Shown here: in pieces, positions 31,548 through 39,303 of the stretch
How positions within the stretch are numbered: position 1 is the stretch's first letter
Layout of the letters: each line of letters opens with the position of its first letter
NCBI RefSeq assembly: GCF_030764225.1
Contig: NZ_JASAXH010000020.1
Direction: 5' to 3' (one strand)
Length of the DNA stretch: 42,246 bases
From: Phocoenobacter atlanticus
GTDB lineage: Bacteria; Pseudomonadota; Gammaproteobacteria; Enterobacterales; Pasteurellaceae
Notes under the pieces: model-generated
What the model was told of the DNA's origin: nothing
The model's database searches: none
The model's input: only the letters and a program-made list of their open reading frames with translations
Program-made: the position numbers and the translations under genes

Positions 31548-33206
31548 CTAAGACATTCTACCATTTTCAATTTCAATCACTTGATCGCAAATTGCCATTG
31601 TTGAGGCTCTGTGGCTAACCAAAATAATCAGTTTATCCTGTTTTACTTTTTGTAACGATTGTAAAATGATTGCCTCGTTTAAGCTATCTAAGTTACTGGT
31701 CGGTTCATCAAGTAAAATGATCGGGGCGTTGTGTAAGAACGCTCGGGCGATACCGATACGCTGTTTTTCGCCGTCTGATAAATTGTTGCCAAGCTCGGTA
31801 ACTTTGGTGTCGTAGCCTTCTGGTAAGCTCATAATAAAGTCGTGCAATGACGCTTTTTTACTTGCCTCGATCACTTGTTCTTTGGTTGCCGAGCGGTTTG
31901 CCATTAGAATATTTTCATAAATACTTTCGTTGAAAATATAGGTTTGTTGTGTGATGTAAGCGATATGATCACGCAAACTCGCGGTGTTAATCTGTGGCAA
32001 AGCGGTCTGATTTATCGTAATTTTTCCACTTTGTGGATCGTAAAAACGCATAATCAGTTTCAGTAAGGTACTTTTACCGCTTCCGCTACGTCCGTGAATA
32101 CCCACGATTTCGCCTTTGTTTATGGTTAAGTTGAGATCCGATAAAATCTTCTCATTTTCATAAGCAAAGCTTAAATTTTCTACTGTGATTTGTGCAACGT
32201 TATCTAAATCGGTGCTATTTACTACATCTTCTAAATCAGGCGTTTCATTTAATAGGGTTAAAACACGTTCGCCACTCGCGAGGGTTTGTAGTAAATTGCT
32301 CGATAAATTACTTAACGCAATCACAGGTCCGTAGCTCGACATCAATAAGATCACCGCCACTAATAAGCCTGCAAAATCAATCTGTTGGTAATAGAATAGA
32401 ATTAAACCTGCGAATAAAATCACGATGTTGAAAGCAGATACCGCAATCTCGGTGTAAGAACGTACTTTGCCTTCTTGCTGTTTGATTTTTAAGAATGCTT
32501 GGTCAATTTTTTCACTGCGTTGATTGATTTCATCTAAACGTGGTTTTTCATTGCCAAAAAGCTGTAACTCTTTCATTCCACGCACGCTATCTAAGAAATA
32601 ATCATTCATTTCGCCAACTAAATCACGGTATTTACGCCCGTCTTCTCGTGCCATTTTGGTGGTAATAATAGGTAAAATAAAGCCGATTGTGAGATAGGCT
32701 AAAAAGGCGATAACAGTAAACCAAATTGAAATATGAGCGAACACAACTAATAATAATGTAGAAGTTAAAAATGCGATCATTATCGGGGCGATAGTGTGAG
32801 CGTAGAAAACTTCTAACAATTCAATGTCGTTAGTGACCAGAGAAACAAGCTGTCCTGATTGCTTATCTTGTAATTTTACAAAGGCTAATTTACGCAATGC
32901 GGTAAAGACTTTTTCACGCAATAATGCAAGCAATTTGAAGGCAATATAATGTCCTGACATTTGCTCTAAGTAACGCAATAGTCCACGAGAAACCGCCAAG
33001 ATAATCAAAATCATCAGCACACTACGTAATTCTAAGTGCATTTGAAAATCGAGCAAACTCGCCAAGCCCATTGCACCAAGCACCATAATAAAAATCGCAG
33101 AAAGGAAACCTAACACGCCAGTGATTACGGTAAAACTCATAATGTGAGCCAGCGGTGCGACTAATTTTAATAAATGCCACATCACAACAAATCCATTTTT
33201 ACGCAT
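31548..33206 (-). CDS. CydC-like subunit of a heterodimeric ABC exporter
   Basis: A 552-aa half-transporter with six N-terminal membrane segments (e.g. IIVMVLG-rich helix 1, TSTLLLVVFAHISIWFTVI) and a C-terminal ATPase domain. Walker A is GIHGRSGSGKSTLL, the signature is LSDGEKQR (canonical LSGGQ altered), and Walker B is PIILLDEPTSNLDS, with the H-loop VSHRAS. It overlaps the upstream partner gene by 8 bases. CydDC exports glutathione/cysteine and supports cytochrome bd assembly. Paired half-transporters of this kind with unknown cargo also occur in Pasteurellaceae, so I call it CydC-like without a name. Confidence 0.8.
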   Translation of the reverse strand: MRKNGFVVMWHLLKLVAPLAHIMSFTVITGVLGFLSAIFIMVLGAMGLASLLDFQMHLELRSVLMILIILAVSRGLLRYLEQMSGHYIAFKLLALLREKVFTALRKLAFVKLQDKQSGQLVSLVTNDIELLEVFYAHTIAPIMIAFLTSTLLLVVFAHISIWFTVIAFLAYLTIGFILPIITTKMAREDGRKYRDLVGEMNDYFLDSVRGMKELQLFGNEKPRLDEINQRSEKIDQAFLKIKQQEGKVRSYTEIAVSAFNIVILFAGLILFYYQQIDFAGLLVAVILLMSSYGPVIALSNLSSNLLQTLASGERVLTLLNETPDLEDVVNSTDLDNVAQITVENLSFAYENEKILSDLNLTINKGEIVGIHGRSGSGKSTLLKLIMRFYDPQSGKITINQTALPQINTASLRDHIAYITQQTYIFNESIYENILMANRSATKEQVIEASKKASLHDFIMSLPEGYDTKVTELGNNLSDGEKQRIGIARAFLHNAPIILLDEPTSNLDSLNEAIILQSLQKVKQDKLIILVSHRASTMAICDQVIEIENGRMS

Positions 33207-34950
33207 TGTTATTTCCCCCGTTTCTGATACTTTCTAAATTCTGTTGCTGATTAAACATTTCAGCGTAAATACCTTGTTTATCCATTAACTGACGATGATT
33301 ACCCTGCTCGGCAAGTTCGCCTTGTTGTAAAACAAAAATATTATCTGCCCACACGGCATTTGCTAAGCGGTGCGAAATCATCACAATGGTTTTTTCATTT
33401 TTGAGTTTTTGGATAAAGTTGAGAATAATCTCTTCACTTTCCACGTCAATATTACTGGTCGCTTCATCAAAAATATATAAATCCGCATTGTGTAATAAGG
33501 CACGAGCAAGAGCTAAACGCTGAATTTGTCCGCCAGATAAATTGCTACCACGACTTAACAATTCCATTTCTAACCCGCCATTTTCACGCACGAAATTCGC
33601 TAAATTGACTTGCTCTAAGGTTTGATAGATTTGCTCATCGCTCGCCTCTAAGTTTGCCATTAACATATTTTCTCGTAAGCTACCTTTGAAAATATACGAA
33701 CTGTGGCTCACAAGTGAAACCTGTTGATAGAAAGAGTGGCGTTCGACGTCTTGAATATCTTGTCCGTTGAATAAAATTTTGCCTTGCTGTGCTTTATAAA
33801 AGCCCATTAGCAATGAAACTAAGGTTGATTTTCCGCAACCACTTTTACCCACAAAGACCGTTAATTGTTTTGGGGCAATGGTTAAGTTCAAACCTTTAAT
33901 GGCTTGTTTTTCAGAGGAATAAGAAAAATGTAAATCTTTAATTTCAATAGAAATTGCATTTTTTACTGAGAATGTGACCGCTTGTTTATTCTCTTCTACT
34001 GGCGTATCTAATAAAGTGAAGATTTTATCGGACGCGGCTTTACCGTTCATTGCAACGTGAAAGAATGAACCGAGTAAACGTAGTGGAATAAAGAATTCTG
34101 ATGATAATAAAATAAATAAAATGACACCGAAAATCCCCAAATTGCCGTCTTGATATTGCAATAATGCGGTTAAAATCCCTACCGCTGCCCCACCATAAGC
34201 CAGCAAGTCCATCAATGAAACGGAGTTTAACTGCATTGTGAGAACTTTCATTGTGATTTTACGAAAATGCTCCGCTTCTTCGTCCATTTTTTGGGATTTA
34301 TGCTCATCATCTTGATAGATTTTTAAAGTAATCAAGCCCTGTAAATTATCTAAAAAGCTACTGCCTAAGCCGACATAAATCGCCCAATATTTACTTAATA
34401 ATTTTTTAGCGATTTTATTGACCGCAATGATAGACATCGGAATTAACGGTACGCACACCAACAAAATCAAGGCTGTCGGTGCATTGAAAAACACCAAAAA
34501 GGCAAATAAAGTTAAAGGTGCAAGCAAGCTATAAAAAAGCTGTGGCAAATAACGACCGAAGTAGATTTCTAACTGCTCTACCCCTTCCGATGCTACCTGA
34601 ATAATCGATGATGTAGATTGTTGATTAACTTGATTTAACGGCATTGATGCCAATTTTTCAAAAATTAAAGTACGTAATCTGTGTTTAACATCAGTACTCG
34701 CTTTATAAGAGGCTTTGACCGACATACTGCCCGCAAAGGCTCGTACCCCAAGTGCAGCGATCAAAATAATGGCATAAAAAACTCCACTTCCGAGTGAAAG
34801 AGAGCCATCAAAAGCCTGTTGCAATACCCACGCAAAAACTACCGCACTTACAATACCGCCAACCAGAGCAACCCAGTTCCACAGCACCGTTACCGCAATC
34901 CATTTTTTGCTATCGGTTACTGTGCCGATCAAACGTTTATCAATCATCAT
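33199..34950 (-). CDS. CydD-like subunit of a heterodimeric ABC exporter
   Basis: A 583-aa half-transporter. The membrane domain has the CydD-type segment YFGRYLPQLFYSLLAPLTLF and LLSSEFFIPLRLLGSFFHVA. The ATPase domain is canonical: Walker A VFVGKSGCGKSTLV, signature SNLSGGQIQR, Walker B LYIFDEATSNID, H-loop ISHR. It is the first gene of the pair and is translationally coupled to its partner. Asymmetric signature motifs in the two subunits suggest one canonical and one degenerate ATP site. It could be true CydD or a related exporter. It contains a reverse uptake-signal core near 33980. Confidence 0.82.
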   Translation of the reverse strand: MMIDKRLIGTVTDSKKWIAVTVLWNWVALVGGIVSAVVFAWVLQQAFDGSLSLGSGVFYAIILIAALGVRAFAGSMSVKASYKASTDVKHRLRTLIFEKLASMPLNQVNQQSTSSIIQVASEGVEQLEIYFGRYLPQLFYSLLAPLTLFAFLVFFNAPTALILLVCVPLIPMSIIAVNKIAKKLLSKYWAIYVGLGSSFLDNLQGLITLKIYQDDEHKSQKMDEEAEHFRKITMKVLTMQLNSVSLMDLLAYGGAAVGILTALLQYQDGNLGIFGVILFILLSSEFFIPLRLLGSFFHVAMNGKAASDKIFTLLDTPVEENKQAVTFSVKNAISIEIKDLHFSYSSEKQAIKGLNLTIAPKQLTVFVGKSGCGKSTLVSLLMGFYKAQQGKILFNGQDIQDVERHSFYQQVSLVSHSSYIFKGSLRENMLMANLEASDEQIYQTLEQVNLANFVRENGGLEMELLSRGSNLSGGQIQRLALARALLHNADLYIFDEATSNIDVESEEIILNFIQKLKNEKTIVMISHRLANAVWADNIFVLQQGELAEQGNHRQLMDKQGIYAEMFNQQQNLESIRNGGNNNA

Positions 34951-35123
34951 AGATTCATCATCCCGAAAAGTTTGTTATTAATTTGATTATTTTAGCATAG
35001 AGAAAGGCAAAAGATTATCACTCTTAATTAAAAATTAATAATATTTGGTAGGAATTTTATAAGAGTAAACCTTATCTTAAAACTAATTTTAAAATAAGGT
35101 TTGATTTTAATGAATTGAAAAAA

Positions 35124-35615
35124 TTATGCCTGATAATCTTCTAATGGCTCTGGAGAAAGGACTATTCCCGTTAAATCAGCATAAACATAATCCTCTGGGA
35201 AAAAAGTCACTCCACCAAAATTAACTGGCGTGTCCACTTCTCCGATATCGGTATATTCAGCTCCAACAGGAATTGGAGCAAGTGCTTGAATACCAATTTC
35301 AAGGGTTTCTAAAATATCAACCTGACGAACAGCACCATAAACAATAATGCCTTCCCAACCATTATCAACCGCAAGAGTTGCTAGTTCAGCATCAATTAAT
35401 CCACGTCTTAATGAACCACCACCATCAATAAGTAGTACTCGTCCTTCACCATTCTCTTTTAGTGTTTCTGCAATTAATCCATTACATTCAAAACATTTTA
35501 TTGTGGTAATTTTTCCAAAAAAAGCACTATCTCCTCCAAATGTTGAAAACATTGGTTCGACAACATCAAGTTGGTCACTATAAAGATCACAAAGTAAAGA
35601 AGTATCAATATTCAT
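35124..35615 (-). CDS. rraA: Regulator of ribonuclease activity A, RraA
   Basis: A 163-aa protein with the RraA/MenG-like fold. The motifs LLIDGGGSLRRGLIDAELA and GIIVYGAVRQVDIL are typical, and length matches E. coli RraA (161 aa). It binds RNase E and dampens its activity in enterics. It is divergent from rpoZ with 169 bases between the starts. The C-terminus ends LSPEPLEDYQA. Confidence 0.95.
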   Translation of the reverse strand: MNIDTSLLCDLYSDQLDVVEPMFSTFGGDSAFFGKITTIKCFECNGLIAETLKENGEGRVLLIDGGGSLRRGLIDAELATLAVDNGWEGIIVYGAVRQVDILETLEIGIQALAPIPVGAEYTDIGEVDTPVNFGGVTFFPEDYVYADLTGIVLSPEPLEDYQA

Positions 35616-35784
35616 AAGAAATCCTATTTAAAGATGAGTTTGAGGGTCAGTATAGATCTCTTTATTTAATAACTCAACATTTTGTTGCGTTTCCTTCATT
35701 TTGAGGCTAGCAAGTTACTAGCAACTTGTAGTATAATCGAAGATCCTTTCTATAATTTATAAATAATTTTTGGAGTAATAAAAT

Positions 35785-36069
35785 ATGGCTCGAGTGACAG
35801 TACAAGGTGCAGTAGATAAAGTTGGTAATCGTTTTGATTTAATTTTAATGGCGGCTCGTCGTGCAAGACAATTACAACTTCATATACGAGACCCTTTAGT
35901 TGAAGAAGAAAATGATAAAGCAACCGTAATTGCATTACGTGAAATTGAACAGGGTTTAATTACTAATGAACTTATGGATCAATTTGAAAATAGTGATGCC
36001 ATTCAAAAAGAAGAAGCAGAAAAAGATGCGATCTCTTTCTTAACAAGTATAAAATCTACTGATATTTAA
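35785..36069 (+). CDS. rpoZ: RNA polymerase omega subunit RpoZ
   Basis: A 94-aa protein that starts MARVTVQGAVDKVGNRFDLI, the universal omega N-terminus, and includes AARRARQLQLH and NDKATVIALREIEQGLI. TTTTTGGAGTAATAAAATATG gives a strong ribosome site, and TATAAT at 35732-35737 is a likely -10 box. It stabilises the beta-prime subunit and is part of the ppGpp site in proteobacteria. The next gene, spoT, starts 14 bases later, the conserved rpoZ-spoT order. Confidence 0.97.
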   Translation: MARVTVQGAVDKVGNRFDLILMAARRARQLQLHIRDPLVEEENDKATVIALREIEQGLITNELMDQFENSDAIQKEEAEKDAISFLTSIKSTDI

Positions 36070-36082
36070 TTTAGGTGTCATT

Positions 36083-37522
36083 GTGTATCTTTCAGAAATT
36101 TTTGAAGAGTTAAATAAAATTATTCAAACTTATTTACCATCAGATAAAATTGAATTAATAAAACAAGCTTTTGTTGTTGCTCGTGATGCTCACGAAGGAC
36201 AGTTTCGTTCTAGTGGTGAACCTTACATTTGCCACCCTGTTGCAGTGGCTACGATTATTGCAGAAATGAAGCTTGATCATGAGGCGGTAATGGCGGCATT
36301 ACTGCACGATGTAATTGAAGATACTCCTTATACAGAAGAAGAACTAGCAAATGCATTTGGTACAAGTGTTGCAGAAATAGTGCAGGGTGTATCCAAATTA
36401 GATAAGTTAAAATTTCGTACTCGTCAAGAAGCTCAAGTTGCTAATTTCCAAAAAATGATTTTAGCAATGACAAAAGATATCCGAGTTGTTTTAATTAAAC
36501 TTGCTGATAGAACACACAATATGCGAACCTTAGGTTCATTACGAGCAGATAAACGTCGTCGTATAGCAAAAGAAACCCTTGAAATTTATACACCTCTTGC
36601 TTATCGATTAGGATTAGATAATCTTAAACGTGAATTAGAAGATCTCTGTTTTGAAGCTCAATATCCACACCGTTTCCAAGTATTAAAAATGGCTGTGGAG
36701 TACGCAAGAGAGAATCGTAAACGCTTGATTGAAACTATTTCAAATGAAATTCAAGGTTTGTTAGATAAGGCAAATATTCAAGGTTATGTATATGGACGTG
36801 AAAAAAATATTTATACCCTCTACCAAAAAATGCGTCAAAAAGATCAGCATTTTCAATCAATTTTAGACATTTATTCTTTTAGAATTGTTGTAGATAATAT
36901 AGATAGTTGCTATCGTACATTAGGTTTATTACACTCGTTATATAAACCTCGTCCAACCTTAATTAAAGATTATATAGCCATCCCAAAACCTAACGGTTAC
37001 CAATCCTTGCATACTTCAATGTTTGGACATAAAGGTATGCCTATTGAAGCTCATATCCGTACTAAAGATATGGATCAAATGGCAGTAATGGGCGTTTCTG
37101 CTTATTGGAGCTATAAAGATGATTCTCATACCAGTGTACAGTTACGAGTAAATAAATGGTTACAAAGTATTGTTGAATTACAGCAAAGTATTGAAAATAC
37201 AGAAGAATTTATTGAAAATGTAAAATCTGATTTATTTTCAGATGATATTTATGTCTTTACACCAAAAGGACGTATTATTGAATTACCCGCCAAATCTACT
37301 GCTATTGATTTTGCCTATGCCGTTCACTCCGCAATAGGAAATAGATGTGTTGGAGCTATTGTTGATCGTAACCCTTATCCTCTTTCGAAGCCTCTTAAAA
37401 CAGGACAAACTATTCAAATAGAAACACAAGAAGATCATTTACCAAGTGCAGAATGGTTAAATTTTGTGGTGAGTGCCAAAACTAGATCAAAAATTAGAAA
37501 TGCGTTAAAACATAAAATTTAA
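36083..37522 (+). CDS. spoT: C-terminally truncated SpoT (HD hydrolase, synthetase and TGS domains only)
   Basis: A 479-aa RelA/SpoT-family protein with a GTG start. The HD hydrolase is intact by motif (HPVAVATIIAE, ALLHDVIEDT, KLADRTHNMRTL). The synthetase region has GREKNIYTLYQKM, YRTLGLLHSLYKP and PKPNGYQSLHTSMFG. TGS is seen in DIYVFTPKGRIIELPAKSTA. The frame ends KTRSKIRNALKHKI, where full-length SpoT (about 680-700 aa) continues into the helical, zinc-finger/CC and ACT domains. The TAA stop is the first part of an uptake signal, TAAGCGGT. No further SpoT sequence is found in other frames downstream. The regulatory C-terminus is thus missing, which may unbalance ppGpp hydrolysis and synthesis. 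Confidence 0.92.
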   Translation: MYLSEIFEELNKIIQTYLPSDKIELIKQAFVVARDAHEGQFRSSGEPYICHPVAVATIIAEMKLDHEAVMAALLHDVIEDTPYTEEELANAFGTSVAEIVQGVSKLDKLKFRTRQEAQVANFQKMILAMTKDIRVVLIKLADRTHNMRTLGSLRADKRRRIAKETLEIYTPLAYRLGLDNLKRELEDLCFEAQYPHRFQVLKMAVEYARENRKRLIETISNEIQGLLDKANIQGYVYGREKNIYTLYQKMRQKDQHFQSILDIYSFRIVVDNIDSCYRTLGLLHSLYKPRPTLIKDYIAIPKPNGYQSLHTSMFGHKGMPIEAHIRTKDMDQMAVMGVSAYWSYKDDSHTSVQLRVNKWLQSIVELQQSIENTEEFIENVKSDLFSDDIYVFTPKGRIIELPAKSTAIDFAYAVHSAIGNRCVGAIVDRNPYPLSKPLKTGQTIQIETQEDHLPSAEWLNFVVSAKTRSKIRNALKHKI

Positions 37523-37577
37523 GCGGTATGATTTTATAAAAAATTTGCAAAAAGTTTATAATAAATAACCGCTTAAA
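37519..37577. repeat. Inverted pair of uptake signals at the end of truncated spoT
   Basis: TTTAAGCGGT (37519-37528) with tail AAAAATTTGCAAAAAG is followed by AACCGCTTAAA (37567-37577), so the 10-base arms can pair around a loop of about 38 bases. Such inverted uptake-signal pairs are known to serve as terminators in Pasteurellaceae. Here one arm supplies the spoT stop codon. Confidence 0.65.
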
Positions 37578-37579
37578 TT

Positions 37580-37611
37580 TGTGATCTATATCAGAAAATC
37601 AGCATTATATT
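37580..37611 (+). promoter_or_regulatory. Near-perfect CRP site upstream of fumC
   Basis: TGTGA-TCTATA-TCAGA (37580-37595) differs from the CRP core at one base. A TATATT at 37606-37611 could be a -10 box, or GATACC at 37634 a more distant one with the CRP site about 60 bases upstream. The arrangement fits carbon control of fumarase, but the start site is not determined. Confidence 0.6.
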
Positions 37612-37680
37612 ATTCCTTTCTTTTTTAGTCAGTGATACCATTTCGAGGTTATTATTTTTTATAAATTGAAGGAGTATTCT

Positions 37681-39075
37681 ATGGAATTTCGTACTGAACA
37701 CGATACTATGGGCGAAGTAAAAGTACCAGCTCATCGTTATTGGGCTGCACAAACTGAGCGTTCACGCAATAACTTTAAAATTGGCGAAGAAGCATCAATG
37801 CCAAAAGAAATTATTGAAGCCTTTGGGTATTTGAAAAAAGCAGCGGCTTTTGCTAACTGTGATCTTGGCGTATTACCAGCAGAAAAACGTGATTTAATCG
37901 CAAAAGCCTGTGATGAAATCTTAGCAAATCAATTAGAAGGCGAGTTTCCACTTGTGATTTGGCAAACAGGTTCTGGTACGCAATCAAATATGAATGTGAA
38001 CGAAGTTGTGGCGAACCGTGCTCACGTTTTAAATGGTGGTAAATTAGGCGAGAAAAGTGTGATCCACCCAAATGATGATGTGAATAAATCACAATCTTCA
38101 AACGATACTTACCCAACCGCAATGCACATCGCAGCATACAAAAAAGTGGTTGAGCATACCCTTCCTGCATTAAGAAAATTACAAAAAACGTTTGCGGATA
38201 AATCAGCGGCATTCCAAGATGTGGTTAAAATCGGTCGTACCCACTTAATGGATGCAACCCCATTAACCTTAGGTCAAGAATTCTCAGCTTATGCAGCACA
38301 GCTTTCATTCGGTATCAAAGCCCTTGAAAATACCTTACCACATTTAAGCGAATTAGCCTTAGGTGGAACAGCGGTAGGTACAGGGTTAAATACACCAAAA
38401 GGCTATGATGTAAAAGTGGCGGAATATATCGCACAATTCACAGGTTTACCATTTGTTACTGCACAAAATAAATTTGAAGCCTTAGCAACTCACGATGCGA
38501 TCGTAGAAACGCACGGTGCATTAAAACAAATCGCAATGTCATTATTCAAAATCGCAAATGATGTGCGTTTATTAGCGTCTGGTCCTCGTAGTGGTATCGG
38601 TGAAATCTTAATTCCTGAAAATGAACCAGGTTCATCAATTATGCCAGGTAAAGTAAACCCAACCCAGTGTGAAGCATTAACAATGGTGGCGGCACAAGTA
38701 TTAGGTAATGATACAACAATCTCATTTGCTGGATCACAAGGACACTTCCAGTTAAACGTATTCAAACCTGTTATGGCGTTTAACTTCTTACAATCTGCAC
38801 AACTTTTAGCAGATGCGTGTTTATCATTTGATGAGCATTGTGCAAGCGGTATCGAGCCAAATTACGCACGTATCAAAATGCAATTGGAAAACTCGCTAAT
38901 GTTAGTCACTGCGTTAAATCCACATATTGGTTATGAAAATGCAGCGAAAATTGCAAAAACTGCACACAAAAATGGCACAACATTAAGAGAAGAAGCGATT
39001 AACTTAGGCTTAGTAACCTCTGAACAATTTGATGAATGGGTACGCCCAGAAGATATGGTGGGTAGTTTAAAATAA
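37681..39075 (+). CDS. fumC: Class II fumarate hydratase FumC
   Basis: A 464-aa oxygen-stable fumarase that interconverts fumarate and malate. The family signature GSSIMPGKVNPTQCE is intact, with TGSGTQSNMNVNEV and GRTHLMDATPLTLGQEF lining the active site. AAGGAG lies 6 bases before ATG 37681. An upstream TTG at 37666 overlaps this ribosome site and is rejected. Length matches E. coli FumC (467 aa). It occupies the place where trmH and recG often follow spoT. Confidence 0.97.
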   Translation: MEFRTEHDTMGEVKVPAHRYWAAQTERSRNNFKIGEEASMPKEIIEAFGYLKKAAAFANCDLGVLPAEKRDLIAKACDEILANQLEGEFPLVIWQTGSGTQSNMNVNEVVANRAHVLNGGKLGEKSVIHPNDDVNKSQSSNDTYPTAMHIAAYKKVVEHTLPALRKLQKTFADKSAAFQDVVKIGRTHLMDATPLTLGQEFSAYAAQLSFGIKALENTLPHLSELALGGTAVGTGLNTPKGYDVKVAEYIAQFTGLPFVTAQNKFEALATHDAIVETHGALKQIAMSLFKIANDVRLLASGPRSGIGEILIPENEPGSSIMPGKVNPTQCEALTMVAAQVLGNDTTISFAGSQGHFQLNVFKPVMAFNFLQSAQLLADACLSFDEHCASGIEPNYARIKMQLENSLMLVTALNPHIGYENAAKIAKTAHKNGTTLREEAINLGLVTSEQFDEWVRPEDMVGSLK

Positions 39076-39094
39076 CCATTTAATTACATTAACT

Positions 39095-39139
39095 AAAAGT
39101 TGAGTTCTATACTAGACAAAAATAGAACTCAACTTTTTT
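39095..39139 (+). terminator. Rho-independent terminator of fumC
   Basis: AAAAGTTGAGTTCTAT (39095-39110) pairs perfectly with ATAGAACTCAACTTTT (39122-39137) around an 11-base loop, with TTTTTT at 39134-39139. Confidence 0.93.
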
Positions 39140-39184
39140 GTTGATTTCATCTACATATATATCAGGCAAATACACAAACTGTAG

Positions 39185-39204
39185 CGTCAAGGCATGCCTT
39201 GACG
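39185..39204. repeat. Perfect 20-base palindrome
   Basis: CGTCAAGGCATGCCTTGACG is a complete palindrome between two terminators. As RNA it could form an 8-bp hairpin closing on CATG, like the other GG-CAT hairpins in the window. Confidence 0.6.
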
Positions 39205-39256
39205 AATGGATATTTTGACGAATAAATACTTAGAAATGCTGAATATATGCAGAAAT

Positions 39257-39286
39257 AAAAAGATGGGCATCAATCCCATCTTTTTT
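39257..39286. terminator. Bidirectional terminator of the giant repeat-protein gene
   Basis: AAAAAGATGGG (39257-39267) pairs with CCCATCTTTTT (39275-39285) around CATCAAT. On the minus strand it follows the stop of the large repeat-protein gene by about 20 bases and is followed by T-rich sequence. Confidence 0.88.
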
Positions 39287-39303
39287 ATTAGTGCTAAATG
39301 ATA

